Source: Streptomyces globosus (GTDB lineage: Bacteria > Actinomycetota > Actinomycetes > Streptomycetales > Streptomycetaceae). From it: 64,000 nucleotides of DNA. The stretch spans positions 2,855,501 through 2,919,500 of the forward strand of contig NZ_CP030862.1 in the NCBI RefSeq assembly GCF_003325375.1, read 5' to 3'. Under the pieces are notes generated by a model. It was not told where the DNA came from. It did no database searches and saw only the letters and a list, made by a program, of their open reading frames with translations. This document shows positions 48,901 to 60,900 of the stretch, one piece after another. Positions within the stretch are counted from its first letter, which is position 1. The number at the start of each line of letters is the position of its first letter. Position numbers and translations under genes: made by a program.

Positions 48901-51900
48901 GGCCGGCGGTGGTCTGTCGACGTCCGACGTGGACGTGGTGGAGGCGCACGGCACGGGTACGACGCTGGGCGACCCCATCGAGGCTCAGGCGCTGCTCGCG
49001 ACCTATGGCCGGGACCGCGACGCCGAGCGCCCGTTGCTGCTCGGCTCGGTGAAGTCCAACATCGGGCACGCGCAGGCGGCCGCCGGCGTGGCCGGTGTGA
49101 TCAAGATGGTCATGGCGATGCGGCACGGCATCGTGCCCAAGACGCTCAACGCCGATACGCCGTCCACGCATGTGGACTGGAGCGCGGGCGCGGTGGAGCT
49201 GGTGACCGACGGGACCGCATGGCCGGAGTCGGGCCGGGTACGGCGTGCGGGTGTGTCCTCGTTCGGTATCAGCGGGACGAATGCGCACGTGGTGCTGGAG
49301 CAGTTCGAGCCGGCCGAGGTGGAGGTGGCGGACGCGCAGCTCGTTCCGGGTGTGGTGCCGTGGCTGGTGTCCGGCAAGACCGAGGAAGCCCTTCAGGCGC
49401 AGGTCGCGCGGCTGCGGTCCTACGTGGAGGAGTCGGGGCTGCGTCCGGTGGACGTAGGTCTGTCCACCCTTGACCGCTCGGTCTTCGCTCACCGTGCGGT
49501 GGTGCTGAACGGCGATGAGGTGATCCAGGGGCAGGCGCGGTCGGGTAAGACGGCGTTCCTGTTCACCGGTCAGGGCTCGCAGCGGCTCGGCATGGGCCGG
49601 GAGCTGTATGCGCGCTTCCCGGTGTTCGCTCAGGCTTTTGACGCGGTGTGCGCGGAGCTGGATGTTCCGGTGCGGGACGTGGTCTGGGGTGAGGACGCGG
49701 AGGCGCTGAACCAGACCATGTACGCGCAGGCGGCTCTGTTCGCGGTTGAGGTGGCGTTGTTCCGGCTGGTCGAGTCGTGGGGGGTGCGGCCGGACTTCGT
49801 GGCGGGTCATTCGATCGGTGAGGTGGCTGCGGCGCATGTGGCGGGGGTGTTCTCGCTCGCCGACGCGTGTGCGCTGGTCTCGGCGCGCGGCCGGCTGATG
49901 CAGGCGCTGCCGGAGGGCGGGGCGATGCTGGCGGTCGCGGCGGCGGAGGACGAGGTCCTGCCGCTGCTGGGCGAGTCGGTGTCGGTCGCCGCGGTCAACG
50001 GCCCCTCGTCCGTCGTCGTCTCCGGTGCACAGGAGGGCGTGCAGGCGGTACGGGCCCACTTCGAGGCGCAGGGCCGGAAGACGACCGCGCTGCGGGTCTC
50101 GCACGCCTTCCACTCGCCGCTGATGGACCCCATGCTGGACGACTTCCGTACGGTGGTGTCCGGTCTGTCGTTCTCCGCGCCGGTGATCCCGATGGTGGCG
50201 GGAGCCGAGCAGGTCTGCGACCCGGAGTTCTGGGTGCGGCATGTCCGCGACGCGGTGCGATTCGCCGACAGTGTGCGGGCCCTCGACGAGGCGGGCGTGA
50301 CCCGCTTCCTGGAACTCGGCCCCGACGGTGTCCTGTCCGCCATGGCCGCCGCATGCCTGCCGGAGGACGCAGACGCCCTCCTCGTGCCCCTTCTGCGGAG
50401 GAACCGCGACGAGGAGAGCTCCGCCCTCCGCGCCCTCGCCGAGCTCCACGTGAGCGGCGCCGCCACGGATTGGCCGGCCCTGTTCACCGGTACCGGCGCC
50501 CGAGTGGTCGAGCTGCCCACCTACGCCTTCCAGCACCGGCGTTACTGGCCTGTCAGCAGTGGTCTCGCGCGCGGTGGTGACATACGGCTCGCCGGTCTGG
50601 AATCGGCCGAGCACCCGTTGCTCGGAGCCGCAGTGGAGCTGGCGGACTCGGACACCTTCCTCTTCACCGGACGGCTGTCGGCGGCCACCCACCCGTGGAT
50701 CGCGGATCACACGGTCGTGGGTGCGGTGCTGGTCCCGGGCACGGCCCTGGTGGACATGGTCGTCCGCGCGGGCGACGAGGCCGGGTGCCCGGCAGTGGAG
50801 GAGCTGACGCTCGCCGCGCCGCTCGTCCTGCCCGCTGAGGGCGGCGTACGCGTGCAGGTGACGGTCGGCGCGCTCGACGAGTCCGGCCGCCGGACGGTGA
50901 CCGTGCACTCCCGCCCGGACGGCGCGGACGAGTCCCTCTGGATGCAGCACGCCACCGGCGTTCTCGCGCCCGCCACCGCTGCGGACCCGGCCTTCGACGC
51001 GGCCGCCTGGCCGCCGGCCGGCGCGGAGGCGCTGGACGTGTCGGAGGTGTACGAGCGGTTCGCCGAGGCCGGGTTCGCGTACGGGCCGGTGTTCCGGGGC
51101 CTGCGCGCCGCCTGGAGGCAGGGAGACGAGGTCTACGCCGAGGTATCGCTGCCGGAGGACACGGAGCTGACCGGGTTCGGTCTGCACCCTGCACTGTTCG
51201 ATGCAGGCCTGCACGCGGCCGTGCTTCTCGGTGACGGGGACCGAGGCGTGCCCTTCTCGTGGTCCGGCGTGTCGCTGCATGCCTCAGGAGCGTCGGCTCT
51301 GCGGGTACGGCTGTCCCGCACGCCCGACGGGGCGATCTCGGTGGCACTGGCGGACACCGCGGGAGAGCCGGTCGCTTCCGTGGCGGCGCTCACGGTACGT
51401 CCGGTCTCCGTCGAGCAGCCGCTCGATGGGCTGTTCGGGGTGGAGTGGGTGCCGGTACCGGTGCCGGGGCCGGTGGCGGTGTCGCCGGACGTGGTGGTGC
51501 ACCGGTTGGACGGTGTCTCCGGAGACGATGTCGTCGCGTCGGTGCATGCGCTGTCGGCGCGGGTGCTGGCGTGGGTGCAGGAGCTGCCGGAGGCGTCGCG
51601 GCTGGTGTTGGTGACGCGCGGTGCGGTGGCGGGTGCGGACCTGGCCGCGGCCGCGGTGTGGGGTCTGGTGCGGTCGGCGCAGTCGGAACAGCCGGGCCGG
51701 TTCGTGCTGGTGGATGTGGAGGGCGAGGAGCCGGCCGGTCTGCTGGAGTCCGTACTGGCCCTCGACGAACCCCAGCTGCTGGTACGGGACGGCCTGTTCC
51801 TCGCCGCGCGCCTGGCCCGGGTCGAGCCCGTACAGGGGACCGATCCCGCATGGGCGGGTGAGGGCGCCGTCCTGATCACCGGTGGCACGGGTGGCCTGGG

Positions 51901-54900
51901 TCGGGCCGTGGCCCGCCACCTGGTGGCGGAGCACGGTGTGCGCAGCCTGCTCCTCGTCAGCCGCAGCGGCCTCGCGGCGGACGGCGCGACGGACCTCGTC
52001 GCCGAGCTGGAGCGGCAGGACGTACGGGTCGCGGTCGAGTCCTGCGACGTCGCCGAGCCCGCGGCCGTACACGACCTGTTCGGCCGGTACGACGTACGGG
52101 CTGTGATCCACACCGCGGGCGTGATCGACGACGGCGTGATCGGCTCGCTGACGGGCGAGAGGCTCTCGGCCGTGCTGCGGCCGAAGGCGGACGCGGCCTG
52201 GAACCTGCACGAGGCCACGAAGGAGCGCGAGCTTGCGGCGTTCGTCGTGTTCTCCTCCGTCGCCGCGGCATTCGGCAGCGCCGGGCAGGCGAACTACGCC
52301 GCCGGCAACTCCTTCCTGGACGCCTTGGCCGCGCACCGGCGGGCCGCGGGTCTGCCCGGCTCCTCACTCGCCTGGGGTCCCTGGGCGCGAACCGGTGGCA
52401 TGACAGGTTCCCTCACCGACGCCGAGGTGGAGCGCATCACCCGGCTGGGCATGCCGCCGTTGTCCGTGGAGGACGGCCTGGGACTCTTCGACGCCGCGCT
52501 CTCGGCAGGGCGCCCCGCGATCCTGCCGGTCCGCCTCGACCTGGCCGCGATGCGGGCACTGGGCGAGGTCCCGGCACTGCTCCGCGGACTGATCCGGACC
52601 CGGCCGCGCCGCAGCATACGTACGGGGTCGGCCGATGCGGCCGGCCTGCGGACGAGGCTGTCCGCCCTTCCCGCCGCGGAGCGGCACGCGGCCGTGCTCG
52701 ACCTGGTGCGCACAGAGATCGCGCGGGTGCTCGGGCACGGAGGCGCGGCCGATGTCGATCCGGCACGGGCCTTCCAGGACCTGGGCTTCGACTCCCTGAC
52801 GGCGGTCGAGCTGCGCAACCGCATGGGTTCGGTGACGGGGCTGCGGCTGCCCGCGACGGTGGTCTTCGACTACCCGACGGCGGACGCGCTCGCCGGATTC
52901 GTCCGCGACGAGATCCTCGGGGGAGAAGCCGAGTCCGCTCCTGCGGTCGTGCGGCAGGCCGCGGCGGACGACGACCCGGTCGTGATCGTGGGTATGGCGT
53001 GCCGTTATCCGGGTGGGGTGGCGTCTCCGGAGGACTTGTGGCGGCTGGTGGCCGATGGTGTGGATGCCGTTGGTTCCTTCCCGGTAGACCGTGGTTGGGA
53101 TGTGGAGGGTGAGTCGTTCGCGCGGGCGGGCGGTTTCCTCCGTGAGGCGGCGGAGTTCGATCCTGAGTTCTTCGGGATGAGTCCGCGTGAGGCGCTCGCG
53201 ACGGATGCCCAGCAGCGGTTGCTGCTGGAGACGTCGTGGGAGGCGATCGAGCGGGCGGGTATCGACCCGGTGTCGCTGCGCGGCTCGCAGACCGGCGTGT
53301 TCGCGGGCGTCATGTACAGCGACTACGCCGGCCTGCTCGGTGGCCGTGAGTTCGAAGGCCAGCAGGGAAGCGGCAGTGCGGGCAGCATCGCCTCGGGTCG
53401 TGTCTCGTACGCGCTGGGTTTGGAGGGCCCGGCGGTGACGGTGGACACGGCGTGTTCGTCGTCGCTGGTGGCGATGCACCTCGCGGCGCAGGCGCTGCGG
53501 TCGGGGGAGTGCTCCCTGGCGGTGGCGGGTGGTGTGACGGTGATGTCCACGCCGACGACGTTCGTGGAGTTCGCCCGTCAGGGCGGCCTTTCGTCCGATG
53601 GCCGGTGCCGGTCGTTCTCGGATTCGGCCGATGGTGTCGGCTGGGGCGAGGGTGTGGGCATGGTCGTTCTGGAGCGGCTGTCGGATGCGGTGCGCAACGG
53701 TCACCGCGTGCTGGCCGTCGTGCGCGGCTCGGCGGTCAACCAGGACGGTGCGAGCAATGGTCTGACGGCTCCGAACGGTCCTTCGCAGCAGCGGGTGATC
53801 CGCCAGGCGCTGGCCGGCGGTGGTCTGTCGACGTCCGACGTGGACGTGGTGGAGGCGCACGGCACGGGTACGACGCTGGGCGACCCCATCGAGGCCCAGG
53901 CCCTGATCGCGACCTACGGCCAGGACCGTCCGGAGGGCCGGCCGTTGTGGCTGGGGTCGCTGAAGTCGAACATCGGGCACGCGCAGGCCGCCGCCGGTGT
54001 TGCGGGTGTCATCAAGATGGTCATGGCGATGCGGCACGGCGTGCTGCCGCGCACGCTGCACGTGGATGCTCCGTCCTCGCATGTGGACTGGGCGGCGGGT
54101 GAGGTGGAGCTCCTGGCGGAGCAGCGTGCCTGGCCGGAGTCGGGCCGGGTGCGGCGTGCGGGTGTGTCCTCGTTCGGTATCAGCGGGACGAACGCGCACG
54201 TGGTGCTGGAGCAGTTCGAGCCGGCCGAGGTGGAGGTGGCGGACGCGCAGGTCGTTCCGGGTGTGGTGCCGTGGCTGGTGTCCGGCAAGACGGAGGACGC
54301 GCTTGAGGCCCAGGTGGCGCGGCTGCGTGCGTACGTGGAGGAGTCGGGGCTGCGTCCGGTGGACGTGGGTCTGTCCACCCTTGACCGCTCGGTCTTCGCT
54401 CACCGTGCGGTGGTGCTGAACGGCGATGAGGTGATCCAGGGGCGGGCGCGGTCGGGCAAGACGGCGTTCCTGTTCACCGGGCAGGGCTCGCAGCGGCTTG
54501 GGATGGGGCGTGAGCTGTACGCGCGCTTCCCGGCCTTCGCGCGGGCCTTCGACGCGGTGTGCGCCGAGCTGGAGGTTCCGGTGCGGGAGGTGGTCTGGGG
54601 TGAGGACGCGGAGGCGCTGAACCAGACCATGTACGCCCAAGCCGCGCTGTTCGCGGTCGAGGTGGCGTTGTTCCGGCTGGTCGAGTCCTGGGGTGTCACG
54701 CCCGACTTCGTGGCGGGTCATTCGATCGGCGAGGTGGCCGCGGCGCATGTGGCGGGGGTGTTCTCGCTCGCCGACGCGTGTGCGCTGGTCTCGGCGCGCG
54801 GCCGGCTGATGCAGGCGCTGCCCGAGGGCGGTGCGATGCTGGCGGTCGCGGCGGCGGAGGACGAGGTCCTGCCGCTGCTGGGCGAGTCGGTGTCGGTCGC

Positions 54901-57900
54901 CGCGGTCAACGGCCCCTCGTCCGTGGTCGTCTCCGGTGCCGAGGACGCGGTCGAGTCCGTCCGCGCCCACTTCGAGGGGCTGGGCCGCAAGACGACCCTT
55001 CTGCGGGTCTCGCACGCCTTCCACTCGCCGCTGATGGACCCCATGCTGGACGACTTCCGCGCGGTGGTGTCCGGTCTGTCGTTCTCCGCGCCGGTGATCC
55101 CGATGGTGGCGGGAGCCGAGCAGGTCTGCGACCCGGAGTTCTGGGTGCGGCATGTCCGCGACGCGGTGCGATTCGCCGACAGTGTGCGGGCCCTCGACGA
55201 GGCGGGCGTGACCCGCTTCCTGGAACTCGGCCCCGACAGCGTGCTCTCGGCCGTGGGCCAGGAATCGGCCGGGCCCGATGCCCTGTTCGTCGCCGCCCTG
55301 CGCAGGGGCCGCGACGAGGAGGCGACCGTCGTCCGCGCCGTGGCCGAGCTGTACGTCGACGGCCTGAGCACGGACTGGAGCGCCCTGTTCGCAGGGACCG
55401 GCGCCGGCCGGGTCGAGCTGCCCACCTACGCCTTCCAACGGCAGCGCTACTGGCCCGCCGGGGCGGTGCTGCGAGCGGGTGACGTGAGGTTCGCGGGGCT
55501 CGGCGCGGCCGAGCACCCGATGCTGAGCGCGTGCGTGGGCCTGGCCGACGAGGACGGGACGGTACTGACCGGCCGCCTCTCCCGCCAGACCCACCCGTGG
55601 CTGGCCGACCACACCGTGAAGGGCGCGGTACTGGTGCCCGGCACCGGTCTGCTCGAACTCGCCCTGCGGGCAGGCGCCGAGGTCGGCTGTGAGGTCCTGG
55701 AGGAACTGAACCTCACCGCACCGCTCCCCCTGCCCGAGCAGGGCGGCGTACAGCTACAGGTGCGGGTGTCGGAGCCGGAGGAGACCGGCCGTCGCACGGT
55801 CGGTGTGTACTCGTGCACCGAAGGAACCGGCGACGGGATGTGGGTCCGGCACGCCCACGGTGTGCTGCGCCCCGACGCCGTGGACGCGGCCGTGTTCGAC
55901 GCGGTGGCCTGGCCGCCCGCGGACGCGGAGGTCGTCCCGGTCGAAGGCGCCTATGAGCGGTTCGCGGAAGCCGGGTTCGGCTACGGGCCGGTGTTCCGTG
56001 GGCTGCGGGCTGTGTGGCGGCGCGGTGAGGAGCTGTTCGCCGAGGTCGCGCTCCCCGAGAAGGAGCGCGAGGCGGCGGGCCGGTTCGGCCTGCACCCCGC
56101 GCTGCTGGATGCCTCTCTGCATGCGGGGCTGCTGGAGGGTGACACGGACGACACGGTCGTTCCCTTCGCCTGGAACGACGTGGTGTTGCACGCGGTGGGC
56201 GCGTCCGAGGTCCGGGTGCGTCTGACCCGTGTCGGCGACGAGGGCCTGTCCCTGCAGATGGCGGACACGGCCGGACAGCCCGTGCTGTCCGTGGGCGCGA
56301 TGCTCAGCCGTCTGGTCTCGGCGGAGCAGCTGGGGACTTCCCGTCCTCCGCTGTTCGGTGTCGAGTGGTCGGTGGTTCCGGCGGTTGCCGGTGGTGCGGA
56401 TGTGTCGTGGGTTGGTTGGGAGGAGGTGCCTGCTGAGGGTCCGGTGCCGGGTGTGGTGGTGTTGGACTGTGCTGCCGGTGTTGCCTCGGGTGATGTTCCG
56501 TCCGGTGTGCGTGCGGTGTCGTACCGGGTGTTGGATGTGGTGCGGTCGTGGCTGGCTGACGAGCGGTTCGCGGCGTCGCGTCTGGTGGTGGTGACGCGTG
56601 GTGCGGTTGCGGTGTCGGAGAGTGCCGGGCTGGATGTGGTGCAGGCGCCGGTGTGGGGTCTGGTGCGTGCGGCGCAGGCGGAGAACCCGGGCCGGTTCGT
56701 GCTGGTCGATGTGGAGCCGGGTGCGGCCGTCGGTGAGGTGTTGCGGGCGCTGGCGTCCGGGGAGCCGGAGCCGGAGTCTGCGGTGCGGGCGGGTGAGGTG
56801 TGGGTGCCTCGCCTGGTCCGGCTGGAGGCGTCGGGTGACCGTGTTCCCGTGTTTGCTGCCGGGGGTTCGGTGCTGGTCACCGGTGGTACGGGTGGTCTGG
56901 GTGCGGTGGTGGCCCGTCGTCTGGTGGCGGAGTACGGGGTGCGGCATCTGGTGCTGACCAGTCGGAGGGGTCTTGCGGCTCCCGGGGCTGAGGAGTTGGC
57001 GGCGGAGCTGGCGGGGCTGGGTGCCGGGGTCCGTGTCGCCGCGTGTGATGTGTCGGACCGGGAGGCGCTGGCGGAGCTGCTGGCCGAGACGGTCGCGGAG
57101 CGTCCGCTGACCGCCGTCTTCCACGCCGCCGGCATCAGCAGCAACGCGCTCGTCGGCGCTCTGACCGAGGACCGCTTCGACGCCGTCCTCGCCCCCAAGG
57201 CGGATGCCGCCTGGCATCTGCACGAGCTGACGCGCGGGATGGACCTGGCCGCGTTCGTGATGTTCTCCTCGGCGGGTGGTCTCGTGCTGACCGCCGGGCA
57301 GGGCAACTACGCGGCGGCGAACGTCTTCCTCGACGCCCTCGCCGCACACCGGGCGGCCGAAGGACTGCCCGCCACCTCCATGGCCTTCGCCCTGTGGGAT
57401 GCGGGAGTCGGCATGGGTACGGACCTCGCCGACGTGGACCGCAAGCGGATGGCGGCCCAGGGCCTGCCCGTCCTGACGGCCGAAACCGGCCTGGAGCTCT
57501 TCCGCTCGGCGCTGTGCTCCGCCCGACCCGTCGTCGTGCCCGCCACGGTCGACACCGCCGCCCTGCGCACCCGTACCGACGAGATACCCGCCCTGCTGCG
57601 CGGGCTCGCCCCCCGGCGCACCCGCCGGGCGGCCGCCGGATCCGGCAGCGCAGCAGCCGCCTCGCTGACGCGGCGGCTGGCCGGCCTGTCGGCGGGGGAG
57701 CGCCGGCGTACGGTGCTGCACCTGGTGCGCTCGCAGGTCGCGTCCGTGCTCGGGCACGCCTCGGCCGAGGCGGTCGGCGCGGACCGGGCCTTCCAGGAGC
57801 TGGGCTTCGACTCGCTCGCCGCGACCGAGCTCCGCAACCACCTGAACCAGGCCACCGGCCTGCGCCTGCCCGCCACCCTCGCCTTCGACCACCCCAACGC

Positions 57901-60900
57901 CGAAGCCGTCACCGACCACGTCCTCACCCTCCTCGGCGCGTCCGACGAGGCATCCGACGCGGCGGCACGGGGAACCGACCACCAGCGCCCCGTGGACGGC
58001 GACCCGATCGCGATCGTCGGCATGGCCTGCCGCTACCCGGGCGGGGTGACCTCGCCCGAGGAACTGTGGCGACTGCTCGTGGACGGCGGGGACACCGTCT
58101 CCGACCTTCCCGCCGACCGCGGCTGGAACATCGAGGACCTGTACGACCCGGAGCCCGGCAAGGAAGGCAAGAGCTACACGCGCCGCGGCAGCTTCCTCCA
58201 CGAGGCGGCGGACTTCGACCCTGCCTTCTTCGGCATCTCGCCCCGCGAGGCCCTCTACATGGACCCGCAGCAGCGGCTGCTGCTCGAAACCTCCTGGGAG
58301 GCCCTGGAGCGGGCCGGCATCGACCCCGCCACGCTCAAGGGCAGCCGCACCGGCGTCTTCGCGGGCGTGATGTACCACGACTACGCACTGGGCGCGCACC
58401 CTTCCGGCACCAGCGGAGGCAGCGTCGTGTCCGGCCGGGTCTCCTACACGCTGGGCCTGGAGGGCCCGGCGGTCACGGTGGACACCGCCTGCTCGTCCTC
58501 CCTGGTGGCCCTGCACCTCGCCGTGCAGGCCCTTCGGGCGGGAGAGTGCACCCTGGCCCTGGCCGGCGGCGCGACCGTCATGTCCACGCCCGGCATGTTC
58601 ATCGAGTTCAGCCGTCAGCGCGGCCTCTCCGTCGACGGCCGCTGCAAGGCGTTCGCAGCCGGAGCGGACGGCGTCGGCTGGTCCGAGGGCGTCGGTGTGC
58701 TGCTCGTCGAGCGGCTGTCCGACGCGCAGCGCAACGGGCACCAGGTCCTGGCCGTGATCCGAGGATCCGCGGTCAACCAGGACGGCGCCAGCAACGGCTT
58801 CACCGCCCCCAACGGGCCCTCGCAGCAGCGCGTCATCCGCCAGGCCCTTGCCTCCGCCGGCCTGTCGGCCGCCGAGGTGGACGCGGTCGAGGCGCACGGC
58901 ACCGGCACCACGCTCGGCGACCCGATCGAGGCACAGGCGCTCATCGCCACGTACGGACAGGACCGGCCGGAGGACCGGCCGTTCCTCCTCGGCTCCATCA
59001 AGTCGAACATCGGGCACGCACAGGCCGGGGCCGGCGTCGCAGGCGTGATCAAGATGGTCATGGCCATGCGGGAGGGTGTCCTGCCGCGCACGCTGCACGT
59101 GGACGAGCCCTCGCTGCACGTGGACTGGACCGAGGGCGCGGTGGAGCTGCTCCGGGAAGCGGTGGAATGGCCCGAGACCGGCCGTCCCCGCCGTGCGAGC
59201 GTCTCGGCGTTCGGTATCAGCGGCACCAACGCGCACGTGATCCTGGAACAGGGAGCCGTGGACGGGCCGGTCCCGCAGGCCGGGGCCGGGGCCGTGGCGG
59301 GACCGGAGGCCGGCGTACTTCCGTGGCTGGTGTCCGCGGCGACTCCGGAAGCCCTGCGCGAGCAGGCCGCACGCCTGCTCGCGTACGTCGAGTCCCGGCC
59401 GGGCCAGTCCCTGGCGCTGACCGCGGGCGCGCTGGCGACCACGCGGACCGGGCTGGAGCAGCGGGCGGCAGTCGTCGCCGCCGGACGCGAAGAACTGACC
59501 GAGGCACTGCGCGGTCTGGCCGCGGGCGACGTGCCGCTTCCGGCCGGTGTCGTCACCGCGTCCGCCCGGGGGGCCGGAACGTGTGCGTTCCTGTTCTCGG
59601 GGCAGGGTTCGCAGCGGCTTGGGATGGGGCGTGAGCTGTACGCGCGCTTCCCGGCCTTCGCGCGGGCCTTCGACGCGGTGTGCGCGGAGCTGGATGTTCC
59701 GGTGCGGGAGGTGGTCTGGGGTGAGGACGCCGAGGCGCTGAACCAGACCATGTACGCGCAGGCGGCTCTGTTCGCCGTCGAGGTGGCGTTGTTCCGGCTG
59801 GTCGAGTCGTGGGGGGTGCGGCCGGACTTCGTGGCCGGTCACTCGATCGGCGAGGTGGCTGCGGCGCACGTGGCCGGGGTGTTCTCCCTGCGGGATGCGT
59901 GTGCGCTGGTCTCGGCGCGCGGCCGGCTGATGGACGCGCTCCCGGAGGGCGGGGCGATGCTCGCCGTCCAGGCGACGGAGGAGGAAGTCCTGCCGCTGCT
60001 GGGCGCGTCGGTGTCGGTCGCCGCGGTCAACGGCCCCTCGGCCGTGGTCGTCTCCGGCGCACAGGAGGGCGTGCAGGCGGTACGGGCCCACTTCGAGGCG
60101 CAGGGCCGGAAGACGACCGCGCTGAGGGTCTCGCACGCCTTCCACTCGCCGCTGATGGACCCCATGCTGGACGACTTCCGCACGGTGGTGTCGGGACTGT
60201 CCTTCTCCGTGCCGGCCCTGCCGGTCGTCTCCAACCTGACGGGCGCGATCGCCGACAGCGAGCGGCTGTGCACCCCGGAGTACTGGGTGGGCCATGTCCG
60301 CGAGGCGGTCCGCTTCGCCGACGGCATCCGCACCCTGACCGACCTGGGCGTGACCCGCTTCCTGGAACTCGGCCCCGACGCCGTGCTCTCCGGCATGGCC
60401 GCGGACTGCTCGGACGGTACGCCCGCCCTGCCCGTGCTGCGCGCGGGCCGGGACGAGGCCACCACGCTGGTGTCGGCGCTCGCCGCCCTCCACTGCGGCG
60501 GAATCGCCGTGGACTGGCGGGCGTTCTTCGCCGGTACGGGCACGGATGCCGGCGCGGGCGCCGGCCAGGCACACGTCGACCTGCCGACGTACGCGTTCCA
60601 GCGCCGGCGGTACTGGCTGGACGCGACCCAGGGGGTGGCCGACCTGGACTCGGTCGGTGTCGCCTCCGCGGATCACCCGCTGCTGGGCACGGCGATGGAA
60701 CTCGTCACGGCCGACGGCTACCTCTTCACCGGCCGCCTCTCGCTCCGGACACACCCCTGGCTGGCGGACCACACGGTGATGGGCGCGGTCCTCGTGCCCG
60801 GCACCGGTCTGCTCGAACTCGCCCTGCGGGCAGGCGCCGAGGTCGGCTGCGCCGGGGTGGAGGAGCTGACGCTCGCGGCGCCGCTGGTGCTGCCCCTGGA

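Larger units (their letters stand above)
52970..57940 (+). other. PKS module K (predicted module 7): KS-AT(malonyl)-DH-KR(no LDD)-ACP
   Basis: KS 52970-54214 has Cys 53453-53455 and TDAQQR as in J. AT about 54461-55310 has Ser 54722-54724 and HAFH 55013-55024 (malonyl). DH 55514-56330 has His 55610-55612 ([10 protein letters not shown]), YGPVFRGL and Asp 56108-56110 ([10 protein letters not shown]). KR about 56345-57400 is catalytically complete: GGTGGLG, FSSAGG, Tyr 57308-57310. Where B-type KRs read LDD it reads SSN ([12 protein letters not shown], about 57122-57157). ACP Ser is at 57812-57814. Lack of LDD implies an L-hydroxyl, whose dehydration gives a cis double bond (C30-C31). Confidence 0.92.
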
